64,000 nucleotides of DNA from Rhodanobacteraceae bacterium (GCA_016717705.1 JADKFD010000027.1:1-64000); one strand, 5' to 3'. Positions 43,549 to 52,438 are shown, numbered from the stretch's first letter. Numbers and translations are program-made. The notes: generated by a model not told the origin, from the sequence alone.

Positions 43549-46251
43549 ATGCGTGTCCTGCTGCCCGCACTGGTTGCTGCCGCTGTGCTCGGTGTTGCCG
43601 CCCAGCCGGCGCCGGCACTACAGCTGTCCTTCGGCAGTGTGCGCCTGGATCCGCTGCGCGAGCTGCCGCTGGCCCAGACGTTTGCGCCCGGTCCGCGCTG
43701 GCGCCTGCTCCAGTTTCAGCAGTCGCCAAACCAGCAGCAGCGTGACGCGCTGAGCGCGCAGGGCCTGCGCGTGGTCCAGTACTATCCGCAGTACACCTAC
43801 CTGGCCTGGGGCGACGCCGCGGCCATGCAGCGTAGTGCCCATGTGCCGGGGCTGCGCTGGGCCGGCGACCTGCAGCCAGACTGGAAACGCAGCCCGGACC
43901 TGCACGGGCGCAGCGGTCGCATCGACAACGTGCAACTGCTGGTCTACGACGATGGCCGTCTGGCCGACCAACGGGACGCGATCGAGCGCGCTGGCGGTCG
44001 CATCGTCAGCAGCGCCAGGGCGCAGCCCGATGCTGCCGTGTGGCAGATGATCGTCAGCATCGATGCCTCCGCATTGCCCGGCTTGCAGCAACTGCCGGCG
44101 GTCCTGTGGCTGGAGTACGCCAGCCCGCGCGCCGGGGTCGACGACGAGGCTTCGAGCCAGGTCGTGGCTGGCAACTACACCGCCGAGGGCGATCCGGGCG
44201 GCGTCGGCTACCTGGCTTTCCTCGATCGGCTCGGCCTGACGGGTGCTGGCGTCCGCTTTGCGGTCACCGACACCGGCGTCGATTACGCGCATCCGGAGCT
44301 GGGTCCGCGCATCGTCGCTGGCTACGACTATCCCGGCTGCACCTCGGCGCTCGGCCAGCCCGGCGACGACCGACCCAGCGGCGGCCACGGCACTCATGTC
44401 GCCGGCATCCTGGCCGGCGCCGGCGTCGTCGCCGGGGCGGTCGACGCGGCGGGCTACCACCACGGCATCGGCGTCGCGCCAGCGGTCGGTCTGGTGACGC
44501 TGAATCCCATCTGCGGCGGCGGCAGCTGGCCGCCTGAGGCGGGTTGGCAGGACCTCAGCCGACAGGCGCTGCTTCTCGGCGCCAGCGGCAGCAACAACTC
44601 GTGGAACAGCGGCGAACTGGGCGGCCAGGGCTATCAGGCTTCGGCGCGCACCCACGACTTCATGGTACGCGACGGCGATTTCGAGCTGGCCGGCAACCAG
44701 GAATTCGTCATGCTGTTCTCCGCCGGAAACACCGGTCCGGCAGCGGGCACCATCACCGCGCCGAAAGAGGCCAAGAATCTGATCGTCGTCGGCAGCGCGC
44801 TGGGCACCCGGCCGACACCGCAGATCGACAGCATCGCGCCCAGCAGCAGCCGTGGGCCGGCCCAGGATGGTCGCGTGCTGCCCACCGTGGTGGCGCCCGG
44901 CGACATGATCGCCTCGACCCGACGTGTCGGCGGCGCCAGCTACTGTGCGCAATCGATCGCCGCGAACGGTCCGAATGTCGACTATGCCTATTGCTCGGGC
45001 ACCAGCATGGCGACGCCGCACGTCGCCGGCCTGGCGGTCCTGCTGACTCAGGACTGGCGCGAGAGCCACGCCGGCGCCAGCCCGAGTCCGGCCATGTTGA
45101 AGGCGCTGCTGGTCAATGGGGCGGTGGACATGAACGGGCCGCCACCGGTGCCCAACAACAGCGAGGGTTGGGGTCGGGCGCACCTGACGCACAGCCTCGG
45201 TGGCGGACTGTCGCGACTGACCCTGGACCAGAGCCAGCTGCTCGACGCCGATGGCGCGGAGTTCGTCGCCCAATACCAGGTGCCGGATGCGGATCAGCCG
45301 ATCCGGCTGACTCTGGCCTGGACCGACGCGCCCGGCGCGCCCGGCGCCAATCCGGCGCTGGTCAACGATCTCGATCTGATCGTCGAGACGCCCGACGGCG
45401 CCTACCTGGGCAACGTTTTCGCCGCAGGTCGCTCGGTTGTCGGCGGTTCTGCCGACGCCTTGAACAACCTGGAGAACGTCTACCTGCCGGCCGGCGCGGC
45501 GCAACTGATCAGCGTGCGCGTGCGCGCCGTCGCGCTGCCGGGCGACGGCGTACCTGGCAGTGGCGATGACACCGACCAGGACTTTGCCCTCGTTTGCAGC
45601 AACTGCAGCGACGAACCGGCATTCAACCTGTCGATCGCCGGCGCGCCTGCCTCGTTATGCGCCGGTCAGGTGCTTGAACGCAGCCTCAGCGCCACGCCCT
45701 TGCTCGGTTTTTCCAGTCCCCTGACGCTGGGCGTCGCCGGCTGGCCGGCGCCTGGCAGCGCCAGCTATGACCCGGCTGCGATCACCACCTTGCCGGGTAG
45801 CAGCACCCTCATGCTCGACAGCACCGGCGTCGCGACCGGCCAGTACAACATTATTCCGCGGGCGAGCTCAGGCGCTCTGGAGCGCAGCGTCATCTTTCCT
45901 GTCTTCGTCGCGGCGACACTGCCGCAGGCGGCACAGATCCAGCAGCCGGCGCCGGGTGCCAGCCAGGTTGGCCTGTTGCCGACGCTGCGCTGGAGCCATG
46001 CCGCGGGGGCCTTCGACTATCAGGTACAGATTGCCAACGACGAGAGTTTCCAGGACATCGTTGCCAGCGGCGTCACCCGCGCCAGTCAGTGGACCCCGGG
46101 CACGCCTCTGACCGCCGCGACCAGCTACTACTGGCGCGTGCTGGCGCGCAATGCCTGCGTCAGCGCGGATCTGTTCGGCGATCGTTTCGAGGATCTGCCG
46201 CAGAGTGCCGGCGTGGCCTCGGCCAGCGCGCAGTTCACCACGACGCCGTGA
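43549..46251 (+). CDS. Secreted S8 (subtilisin-like) serine peptidase
   Basis: 900 residues with a signal peptide (MRVLLPALVAAAVLGVAAQPAPA). The catalytic triad is complete: D241 in AVTDTGVDYAHPELG, H280 in GGHGTHVAGILAG and S486 in CSGTSMATPHVAGLA. After the peptidase domain come a P-domain-like jelly roll (IRLTLAWTDAPGAPGANPALVNDLDLIVETPDG) and a C-terminal fibronectin-like module (QPAPGASQVGLLPTLRWSHAAGAFDYQVQIA). The propeptide-like region (about 30-220) probably keeps it inactive until export. It likely degrades extracellular protein. The gspF gene at 49379 belongs to a pathway that could secrete it, which is inference. Confidence 0.93.
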   Translation: MRVLLPALVAAAVLGVAAQPAPALQLSFGSVRLDPLRELPLAQTFAPGPRWRLLQFQQSPNQQQRDALSAQGLRVVQYYPQYTYLAWGDAAAMQRSAHVPGLRWAGDLQPDWKRSPDLHGRSGRIDNVQLLVYDDGRLADQRDAIERAGGRIVSSARAQPDAAVWQMIVSIDASALPGLQQLPAVLWLEYASPRAGVDDEASSQVVAGNYTAEGDPGGVGYLAFLDRLGLTGAGVRFAVTDTGVDYAHPELGPRIVAGYDYPGCTSALGQPGDDRPSGGHGTHVAGILAGAGVVAGAVDAAGYHHGIGVAPAVGLVTLNPICGGGSWPPEAGWQDLSRQALLLGASGSNNSWNSGELGGQGYQASARTHDFMVRDGDFELAGNQEFVMLFSAGNTGPAAGTITAPKEAKNLIVVGSALGTRPTPQIDSIAPSSSRGPAQDGRVLPTVVAPGDMIASTRRVGGASYCAQSIAANGPNVDYAYCSGTSMATPHVAGLAVLLTQDWRESHAGASPSPAMLKALLVNGAVDMNGPPPVPNNSEGWGRAHLTHSLGGGLSRLTLDQSQLLDADGAEFVAQYQVPDADQPIRLTLAWTDAPGAPGANPALVNDLDLIVETPDGAYLGNVFAAGRSVVGGSADALNNLENVYLPAGAAQLISVRVRAVALPGDGVPGSGDDTDQDFALVCSNCSDEPAFNLSIAGAPASLCAGQVLERSLSATPLLGFSSPLTLGVAGWPAPGSASYDPAAITTLPGSSTLMLDSTGVATGQYNIIPRASSGALERSVIFPVFVAATLPQAAQIQQPAPGASQVGLLPTLRWSHAAGAFDYQVQIANDESFQDIVASGVTRASQWTPGTPLTAATSYYWRVLARNACVSADLFGDRFEDLPQSAGVASASAQFTTTP

Positions 46252-46375
46252 GCGAGGGACCGATGCCCGCTCGTTGCGCTTGCCTGACCGAGGCGCGCGA
46301 CCGGCGGCGGCGACCTGCGTCGGCCGGCGCAAGCTGGGCAAGAATGCGCTTCCGCCCCGGACTGGAGTGCACGCG

Positions 46376-47086
46376 ATGGCGCGCTGGCTGCTTGCTCTGT
46401 TGCTGCTGTCGATCGTGACCCCGGCGCTGACACGCACGGTTCCGAGCAACGACCGCAGCCGCCAGGCCGCCGCACGCGTCGAAGCGAGCTTGCGCACGCA
46501 GTTGGGACAGCTGGGCGCCGACTGGGGCGCCGCGCTGTACCTGCGCATCTTCAAGGCCAGCGACGAACTCGAGGTCTGGGTGGATACCGGCGCGCGTCAC
46601 CAGTTGCTGCGCAGCTGGCCGATCTGTACCTGGTCCGGCGCGCTCGGCCCGAAGCAGCGCGAGGGTGACGGCCAGGCGCCGGAAGGCTTCTACGCCGTCG
46701 GTCCGCAGCAGCTGAACCCGGCCAGCAACTACCATCTGTCCTTCAACCTCGGCTATCCCAACGCCTTTGATCGCGCCCACCAGCGCACCGGCAACTATTT
46801 GATGGTGCACGGCAACTGCGTGTCGATCGGCTGCTATGCCATGGGCGATGCCGCCATCGAGGAGATCTACACGCTGGTGGCGGCAGCCCTGGAACACGGC
46901 CAGGATCGGGTGCCCGTTCACGTCTTTCCGTTCCGCATGGACAGCGGCTGGGAGCAGCAGCATCAGGACAGCGAATGGTTGCCGTTCTGGCGCGAACTGG
47001 CGCCAGCCTACAGCGCCTTTGCGCAGAACGGCCGGCCACCGCGGGTGTCGGTGAAGGACCGGCGTTATGTGGTGGTGGAGCCATAG
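46376..47086 (+). CDS. L,D-transpeptidase (YafK-like) family periplasmic protein
   Basis: 236 residues with signal peptide MARWLLALLLLSIVTPALT from ATG 46376; the longer upstream frame overlaps the protease gene. The YkuD-type active site is H145 and C153 in HGNCVSIGCYAMG, preceded by TPEGFYAV-like EGFYAVGPQQLNPASNYHLSFNLGYPN. The family crosslinks or detaches proteins from peptidoglycan. The conserved YafK-like features support a murein-acting enzyme; whether it transfers or hydrolyses is not predictable. Confidence 0.88.
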   Translation: MARWLLALLLLSIVTPALTRTVPSNDRSRQAAARVEASLRTQLGQLGADWGAALYLRIFKASDELEVWVDTGARHQLLRSWPICTWSGALGPKQREGDGQAPEGFYAVGPQQLNPASNYHLSFNLGYPNAFDRAHQRTGNYLMVHGNCVSIGCYAMGDAAIEEIYTLVAAALEHGQDRVPVHVFPFRMDSGWEQQHQDSEWLPFWRELAPAYSAFAQNGRPPRVSVKDRRYVVVEP

Positions 47087-47098
47087 CAGCTGCCTTCC

Positions 47099-47151
47099 GT
47101 AGAGCGGAGCTTGCTCCGCTGCCGTCTGTAGAGCGGAGCTTGCTCCGCTGC
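47099..47151. repeat. Tandem pair of identical GTAGAGCGGAGC hairpins
   Basis: Two copies (47099-47122 and 47128-47151) of GTAGAGCGGAGCTTGCTCCG plus CTGC, each a hairpin AGCGGAGC-TT-GCTCCGCT, in direct tandem with a five-base spacer, between the L,D-transpeptidase and rluE genes. Confidence 0.85.
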
Positions 47152-47234
47152 TGTTGCTGGCAAAAGCCAGGGCAGCGGTGCAGGCTCCGCATTGCGGAAG
47201 CACTTGGCCGCGCCGGCATCGGTCCTTCACATCC

Positions 47235-47783
47235 ATGCTCATCGCCCTGAACAAACCCTACGACGTGCTCTGCCAGTTCACCGACCCGCTGGGTCGCGCG
47301 ACCTTGGCCGATCTGGTGCGCGTGCCTGGCGTTTACGCCGCCGGCCGGCTGGATCGCGACAGCGAGGGCCTGCTGCTGCTGACCGACGACGGCAAGCTGG
47401 CCCAGCGCATCACCGATCCGCGTCACGCACTGGCCAAGACCTACTGGGCCCAGGTCGAGGGTGCGGCCAATCCCGAGGCGGCGGCACGGTTGGGTCGGGG
47501 TGTCGTCCTGAATGACGGACCGACGCGTCCGGCGCAGGTCAGCATTCTCGACGGCGAGCCGCCCGGGCTGTGGCCGCGCACGCCGCCGATCCGCTTTCGC
47601 GCACAGATCCCGACGCACTGGCTGCAGCTGACCATCCGCGAAGGGCGCAACCGACAGGTCCGGCGCATGACCGCAGCCGTCGGACTACCCACGCTGCGCC
47701 TGATCCGCGCCCGCATCGGCGCGATTGGCCTCGACCAACTCGCTCCCGGCAACTGGCGAGAAGTCGATCCGCAGATGCTCTAA
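47235..47783 (+). CDS. rluE: 23S rRNA pseudouridine synthase RluE
   Basis: Isomerises U2457 of 23S rRNA. 182 residues. The catalytic Asp lies in AAGRLDRDSEGLLLLTDDG. RluE-type signatures are LIALNKPYDVLCQFTDPLGR, TYWAQVEG, LWPRTPPIRFRAQIPTHWLQLTIREGRNRQVRRMTAAVG. ATG 47235 starts MLIALNKPYDV; no S4 domain is present, as expected for RluE. Confidence 0.94.
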   Translation: MLIALNKPYDVLCQFTDPLGRATLADLVRVPGVYAAGRLDRDSEGLLLLTDDGKLAQRITDPRHALAKTYWAQVEGAANPEAAARLGRGVVLNDGPTRPAQVSILDGEPPGLWPRTPPIRFRAQIPTHWLQLTIREGRNRQVRRMTAAVGLPTLRLIRARIGAIGLDQLAPGNWREVDPQML

Positions 47784-47812
47784 CCCCGAGGGAATTTCGG
47801 AACGAAATTCCC

Positions 47813-49324
47813 CTATGGATTGGCCATCACCGCACGCACGCGCTTGCGACTGAAATCGAGATTGGCCTTGCCGCCGCTGACGCGCATCTGGATGGTCAGG
47901 GTCTCCGGAGTCACCTCGGTCAAGGTGCCGATGCGCGAGCGGCCGTCGTCGGACTCGATGGACACGCGCTCGCCGATCGCCGCGATCAGGCTGGCGGTGT
48001 CGAGTGCGATCGACGTCGGTTGAACGCGGGTCGGTTGTTGCGGTTTCGGCGCCGGGGCGGGTTTCTCCGCAGCGGCGGGCGCCGCCGCCTCGGGCGGCGG
48101 TGCGGTCATCGCGCGCATGCGCTCGCCCAGTTGCGCCAGCGGCGTGCTGGCGGCCACTGCACCGGCGTCGGCGTTGCGCGCCAGCAGATCGTAGATGCTG
48201 CCGCTGTAGGCACTCGGCAACGGCCGCGAGGCGACGAACTCCAGCGACAGCGGCACCGCCGCTGCTTCCTGGTCATGCCAGATCCGCGGGTGCATCACCT
48301 GCCACTTCTGGTCGGCGGGGTAGGTGGCGAACAGGTCCGGCGGCACCTCGGCCGGCCACGTCGCTTCCACCGTCAGCGTGCCGCCGCTGCGCGCGAATTC
48401 GGAATAGACGGCCTCGGTTTCCGGGGCCATGCGCACACCGTAGACCTCGAGTACGCGCCTGACCGTGGTGATATGGCGGCGCTGGAACTCCTCGGCGTCG
48501 ACCTTGGCCTGTTCCGCGCACCAGCTGTTGCGGGCTTCGACGAAGCCGAAGTCCTTCAGGATCCAGCGCATCGCGGTCGGACGTTCGCCAACGCCATCGC
48601 TCTCCAGAAAGCGTCGCGGCTGGTCGCTGGAAAAGTCCAGCTCGAAGCGCGAATTCATGACCCCCGGGGCATCCAGCTCGGCCACGACCGTTGCCTGCTC
48701 CGGGCCGGTCACGCTAAAGCCGATGCTGAAATCGGTCCGCTGATATCGCAGGTGCAGATCCTGCTGCAATTGCAGCGGCACGAAATAGCGGACGTTGGGG
48801 CAGCCCTCGGTTTCGAAGGGCGCACCCGAGCTGAAGCCAATATCCGGCAGGCCGGGGGGAACCAGCTCGTTGATGTCCACCTCAAAGCCGCGCATGCGCA
48901 GGTACAAATGTTCGGTGGACGGCAGCAGTCCGCCGCCACGCTCACCGGACATCGGATTGAAGCTGCGCGCCAGCCGCTCGGAGCGGCTTTCCAGAGGGTT
49001 CGCCAACTGCAACACCCACCACCAGCCCGGCGTTTCCAGCTCCAGCTCGGCCATCGACAGCCCGGAGGTTCCGCCGGTGGCCGATTCGATCCGGAACTTG
49101 CGGATACCCAGGTTTCCGTCCCAGGTGTAGTAGCCGCCGCGATGACTGGCGTTGGCAAACAGGCCAGCCGCCTGCACCAGGCTGTCGGCAACCCGGTTGA
49201 TCTGGTGGATCAGGTAAAAATGCGCACCCACCAGCGCAGCGACCGTGATACCGACGATCTTCAGCCACAGGGGCACCCCAGAGTGCCGCGCGATGGTCAC
49301 GGGACGTGCCGGACGTTTGCTCAT
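47813..49324 (-). CDS. Unknown membrane-anchored periplasmic protein downstream of gspF
   Basis: 503 residues, not recognised. It has a short basic cytoplasmic N-terminus, one transmembrane helix (about 17-37, LWLKIVGITVAALVGAHFYL), a long extracytoplasmic region with many acidic and aromatic residues, a Pro/Ala/Lys-rich linker (about 400-440, EKPAPAPKPQQPTRVQP) and a compact C-terminal beta-rich module (IAAIGERVSIESDDGRSRIGTLTEVTPETLTIQMRVSGG). The topology (anchor, periplasmic domain, Pro linker, terminal domain) resembles GspC-like assembly proteins, but no sequence motif supports that. ATG 49324 starts 54 bp after the gspF stop on the same strand, so the two are probably one operon. Confidence 0.8.
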   Translation of the reverse strand: MSKRPARPVTIARHSGVPLWLKIVGITVAALVGAHFYLIHQINRVADSLVQAAGLFANASHRGGYYTWDGNLGIRKFRIESATGGTSGLSMAELELETPGWWWVLQLANPLESRSERLARSFNPMSGERGGGLLPSTEHLYLRMRGFEVDINELVPPGLPDIGFSSGAPFETEGCPNVRYFVPLQLQQDLHLRYQRTDFSIGFSVTGPEQATVVAELDAPGVMNSRFELDFSSDQPRRFLESDGVGERPTAMRWILKDFGFVEARNSWCAEQAKVDAEEFQRRHITTVRRVLEVYGVRMAPETEAVYSEFARSGGTLTVEATWPAEVPPDLFATYPADQKWQVMHPRIWHDQEAAAVPLSLEFVASRPLPSAYSGSIYDLLARNADAGAVAASTPLAQLGERMRAMTAPPPEAAAPAAAEKPAPAPKPQQPTRVQPTSIALDTASLIAAIGERVSIESDDGRSRIGTLTEVTPETLTIQMRVSGGKANLDFSRKRVRAVMANP

Positions 49325-49378
49325 GGTCACGCTCGATGTGGCGAAATCGACCACAGCATAACTCGCACGCGGCGGCCC

Positions 49379-50593
49379 CTAACGGATGATCTGGTTCATC
49401 TCGAAGATCGGCAGCAGGATCGCCAGCACCATGAACAGCACCAGCGCGCCCATGGCGACGATCAGCATGGGCTCCAGCACCGCGACAAAGGCGTTCAACG
49501 AGCCCGCCACCTGTTTCTCCTGCAGTTCGGCGGCGTGATCCAGCATCGGTTCCAGCTCGCCGCTTTTCTCGCCGCTGCCCACCAGGCGCGTCAACAGTGG
49601 CGGAAAGCGACCGCTTTCGGACAGAGCGCGGCTCAAGGTGCCGCCTTCGCGTACGCGTGCGATGGCGGCCACAACGGCCTCGCGCAGGGGCAGCAGGGTC
49701 AGCGTCGCCGCGCCCAGGCGCAGCGCCTCCAGCAGCGGCACCGAAGCGGCCGTGGCGATCGACAGCGTGCGTGCAAAGCGCGCCGTGTCCTGGGCGCGCA
49801 GCAGCGCGCCGATCAGCGGAATGCCCATCAGCAACGCATGCCAGCGGGTGCGAAATTCCGGCCGCAGCAGCGCGGCGCGAAAGGCAACTGCGCTGCCGAT
49901 CAACGCCAGCAGCAGCCACGGCCCGGCGATGCGCACAAAAGCGCTCAACGCCAGCAGCACGCGCGTCGGCCATGGCAGCTGCTGCTGCAGCTGCTCGAAT
50001 ACGCCGACCACCTGCGGCACCACATAGCCCAGCAGGCCGGAGACGATGGCGAAAGCCACCAGAGACAGCAGCGCCGGGTAGATCAGTGCAGCGATCACCT
50101 TCTGACCGAGCTCGCGACGCTCCTCAAGGAAACCGGCCAGGCGTTCGAGTACGCGATCAAGCTTGCCGGACTGCTCACCGGCGGCCACCGCCGAGCGATA
50201 CAGTTCGGGAAAACTCTCCGGAAACTCGCCCAGGCTGTCCGCCAGCGTGCGCCCTTCCATCAATCTGGAGCGCACCGCGACCAGCATGCGCCGGGCGCGC
50301 GCATCGCCGCTCTGTTCGGCGAGCGCCGACAGCGCCTCATCCAGCGGCAATCCGGCACGCACCAGGGTCGCCCACTGGCGCGTCAGGATCGACAGATCGC
50401 CCGCCGAAATGCCGCGCCCGAAGATCTCCTTGAACTCTCGCCGCGGCGCCTGCTCGTGGACCTCGGACACTTCCAGCGGCACCAGACCCTGGTCGCGCAG
50501 GCTCTGGCGTACCGCCTTGGGCGTATCGCCCTGCAGCACACCCTTCTTGGTGCGGCCAGCGTTATCCAGCGCCTGGTATTCGAATGCGGGCAT
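49379..50593 (-). CDS. gspF: Type II secretion/type IV pilus-type inner membrane platform protein GspF
   Basis: 404 residues. It starts MPAFEYQALDNAGRTKKGVLQGDTPKAVRQ (ATG 50593), the GspF/PilC N-terminal domain. Two T2SSF repeats follow (about 65-190 and 265-390; LTRQWATLVRAGLPLDEALSAL and ARFARTLSIATAASVPLLEALRL), with three membrane helices, the last ending ILLPIFEMNQIIR. The ending FEMNQIIR is typical of GspF rather than PilC. It should anchor the secretion ATPase at the inner membrane. No gspE, gspG or gspD is visible on either side, which is unusual. Confidence 0.92.
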   Translation of the reverse strand: MPAFEYQALDNAGRTKKGVLQGDTPKAVRQSLRDQGLVPLEVSEVHEQAPRREFKEIFGRGISAGDLSILTRQWATLVRAGLPLDEALSALAEQSGDARARRMLVAVRSRLMEGRTLADSLGEFPESFPELYRSAVAAGEQSGKLDRVLERLAGFLEERRELGQKVIAALIYPALLSLVAFAIVSGLLGYVVPQVVGVFEQLQQQLPWPTRVLLALSAFVRIAGPWLLLALIGSAVAFRAALLRPEFRTRWHALLMGIPLIGALLRAQDTARFARTLSIATAASVPLLEALRLGAATLTLLPLREAVVAAIARVREGGTLSRALSESGRFPPLLTRLVGSGEKSGELEPMLDHAAELQEKQVAGSLNAFVAVLEPMLIVAMGALVLFMVLAILLPIFEMNQIIR

Positions 50594-50652
50594 CGGCGAG
50601 GTCAATCGCAGCGCGGGACATCAGCCGCCGAGCATAGGCGTTGGGCCGCTGT

Positions 50653-50679
50653 TGTAGGAGCGACGCGTGCGTCGCGACC
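50653..50679. repeat. Family A half element (GTCGCGAC variant)
   Basis: GTAGGAGCGACGCGTGCGTC followed by GCGACC, a single arm. First of two repeats in the 365-bp gspF-folE divergent gap. Confidence 0.8.
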
Positions 50680-50717
50680 AGGCCGGCGCCCTCGCTCTGA
50701 CCTGACCGTGGATTGAG

Positions 50718-50826
50718 CACGCAAAGGACGCAAAGGGGCGCAAAGGACGCAAAGGAAAGCCAGATGCCAATGGCCATAGATTTTGTTGTTTTTGCGTCCT
50801 TTGCGAACTTTGCGTCCTTTGCGTCC
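50718..50826. repeat. Inverted pair of GACGCAAAG arrays (family H), copy 1
   Basis: Left array 50718-50757 repeats (G)ACGCAAAGG units; right array 50790-50826 has the complementary CTTTGCGTCC units, around a 32-bp loop. Copy 2 is at 58548-58630. The rest of the gap up to folE shows nothing recognisable. Confidence 0.87.
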
Positions 50827-50958
50827 CCAGAAGTAGCCCCCGGGACACGCCGTTGTGCAGTTCCGTGACTAGACCATTGATCGACTGACGCCTCCCTCAG
50901 ACGCAGACGCCCCGTTCGCACCCGACCCGGCATTCTGCGAACATCTCCCCCACACCTC

Positions 50959-51705
50959 ATGCGAATCACCGGCATGGCCAAGAAAGCTCCGCGCACCGCG
51001 AATGCCGTATCCGCCCCGGTGGCCGGCGAGCCCGCCTCCGAGCGCATTCGCGCCCGTATCCTGGCATCGGGGCAGCGCTTCAACGCCAACGACAATATCG
51101 CCGCTTTCATCGAACCCGGCGAACTGGACGAATTGCAGGAAGAGGTACGCGGGCACCTGACCGGCGTGCTGCGCAGCCTGGTCATCGACACCGACAGCGA
51201 CCACAACACCCAGGACACCGCGCGCCGCGTCGCCAAGATGTACCTGAACGAGATCTTCCGCGGCCGCTATGTGCCGGCGCCACCGGTCACCGAGTTTCCC
51301 AACGTCGAGCAGTTGAACGAGCTGATGATCGTCGGCCCGATCACCGTGCGCAGCGCCTGCTCGCACCACCTGTGCCCGATCATGGGCAAGGTCTGGGTCG
51401 GCATCATGCCCAACGAGCATTCCAATCTGATCGGCCTGTCCAAGTACGCGCGTCTGACCGAATGGGTGATGAGCCGCCCGCAGATCCAGGAAGAGGCCGT
51501 CACCCAGCTGTCCAGCCTGCTCTACGACATGATGCAGCCCGATGGTCTGGCGCTGGTGATGGAGGCCGATCACTTCTGCATGCACTGGCGCGGCGTCAAG
51601 GACGCCGACTCGAAGATGATCAACAGCGTGATGCGCGGGTCCTTCCTCAAGGACGCCAATCTGCGCCGCGAGTTCTTGAGTTTGCTGAATCGGCAGCGGG
51701 GCTAG
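50959..51705 (+). CDS. folE: GTP cyclohydrolase I
   Basis: Converts GTP to 7,8-dihydroneopterin triphosphate, first step of folate and tetrahydrobiopterin synthesis. 248 residues. The zinc and active-site block is SACSHHLCPIMGKVWVGIMPN, with the second Cys in ADHFCMHWRGV; also DTARRVAKMYLNEIFRG and GLSKYARLTEW. A poorly conserved N-terminal tail of about 60 residues precedes the domain; translation could start at 50959 or at the ATG at 50974. Followed by a BLUF-domain gene on the same strand. Confidence 0.93.
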   Translation: MRITGMAKKAPRTANAVSAPVAGEPASERIRARILASGQRFNANDNIAAFIEPGELDELQEEVRGHLTGVLRSLVIDTDSDHNTQDTARRVAKMYLNEIFRGRYVPAPPVTEFPNVEQLNELMIVGPITVRSACSHHLCPIMGKVWVGIMPNEHSNLIGLSKYARLTEWVMSRPQIQEEAVTQLSSLLYDMMQPDGLALVMEADHFCMHWRGVKDADSKMINSVMRGSFLKDANLRREFLSLLNRQRG

Positions 51706-51716
51706 GCATGAAAAGG

Positions 51717-51838
51717 CGGGGCAGGGGGCAGGGGGCAGGGGACGTGGAATTCGCCGCTGTTGGAAGACCTTCGGCCGGCGTTGGAGGTCCGGATCAGCGC
51801 GCCGCTGCTGTCCCCCTGCCCCCTGCCCCCTGCCCCGC
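51717..51838. repeat. Inverted pair of GCAGGGG heptamer arrays (family E), copy 2
   Basis: Left array 51717-51741 (GGGGCAGGGGGCAGGGGGCA) and right array 51812-51838 of CCCCCTGC units, around a loop of about 70 bp. It lies between folE and the BLUF gene. Copy 1 is in the edd-glk gap. Confidence 0.87.
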
Positions 51839-51894
51839 TCTTTTGTCAAGGGCCTCGCGCGCCCCCACCCCCACCCCACCCTGAGGCATCCCCC

Positions 51895-52344
51895 ATGCTG
51901 GTCCGCTTGCTCTACGCCAGTCGCACCAAGACCAAACCGACGCCGAAGATGATCGAGTCGATCCTCGAGTCCTCGCGCAAGCACAATCCGGAAAGCGGCA
52001 TCACCGGCCTCCTGTGCCACGGCGGCGAGGTGTTTCTGCAAGTGCTCGAAGGTGGCCGCGACGCGGTCAACGCGCTCTACAACCAGATCTCGCGCGATCC
52101 GCGCCATGAGCACGTGGTCATCCTGCATTACGAAGAGGTCACCGAACGCCGCTTCGCCGGTTGGACCATGGGCCAGGTCAACCTGGCCAAGGTCAACGCC
52201 TCGCTGCTGCTGAAATACTCCGAGCGCGCCACGCTCGATCCCTATGCGGTGTCCGGCAAGGTGTCGATGGCGCTGCTCGAAGAGCTGATCGCAACTGCGT
52301 CGATCCTCGGGCGCTCGTCCTGCCAGACCGGCAGCGACGCCTGA
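51895..52344 (+). CDS. BLUF-domain blue-light photoreceptor (single-domain)
   Basis: 149 residues: a BLUF flavin domain (about 1-95) and a short helical C-terminal extension. The residues of the photocycle are present: Y7 (LLYAS), N31 (KHNPESGITG), Q49 (FLQVLEG), W90 and M92 (FAGWTMG), so it should be photoactive with FAD. No output domain is attached, so it probably signals by protein contact. ATG 51895 starts directly at the first strand. Its neighbours are folE upstream and a convergent DesT/FabR-like repressor. The TGA stop is part of the family D repeat that follows. Confidence 0.9.
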   Translation: MLVRLLYASRTKTKPTPKMIESILESSRKHNPESGITGLLCHGGEVFLQVLEGGRDAVNALYNQISRDPRHEHVVILHYEEVTERRFAGWTMGQVNLAKVNASLLLKYSERATLDPYAVSGKVSMALLEELIATASILGRSSCQTGSDA

Positions 52345-52438
52345 TCTGGAGTGCGGTGGCTTGCCACCGCATCTGGATGCGCTTGCATTGCCTGCCGTAG
52401 AGCATCCAAAGCGCCGGCGAGCCGGCGCACTCCAGATC
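52343..52438. repeat. Dispersed inverted repeat (family D), copy 2
   Basis: Outer arms GATCTGGAGTGCGGTGGC and GCCGGCGCACTCCAGATC, inner hairpin GGTGGCTTGCCACC. The element fills the whole gap between the convergent BLUF and TetR genes, and both TGA stops overlap its ends. Confidence 0.9.

Noticed and set aside
47570..50716. Plus-strand open frame of about 1,048 codons across rluE, the unknown protein and gspF
   Set aside because: Runs antisense to two well-supported genes and its translation is Arg/Gln/His-rich without domains.
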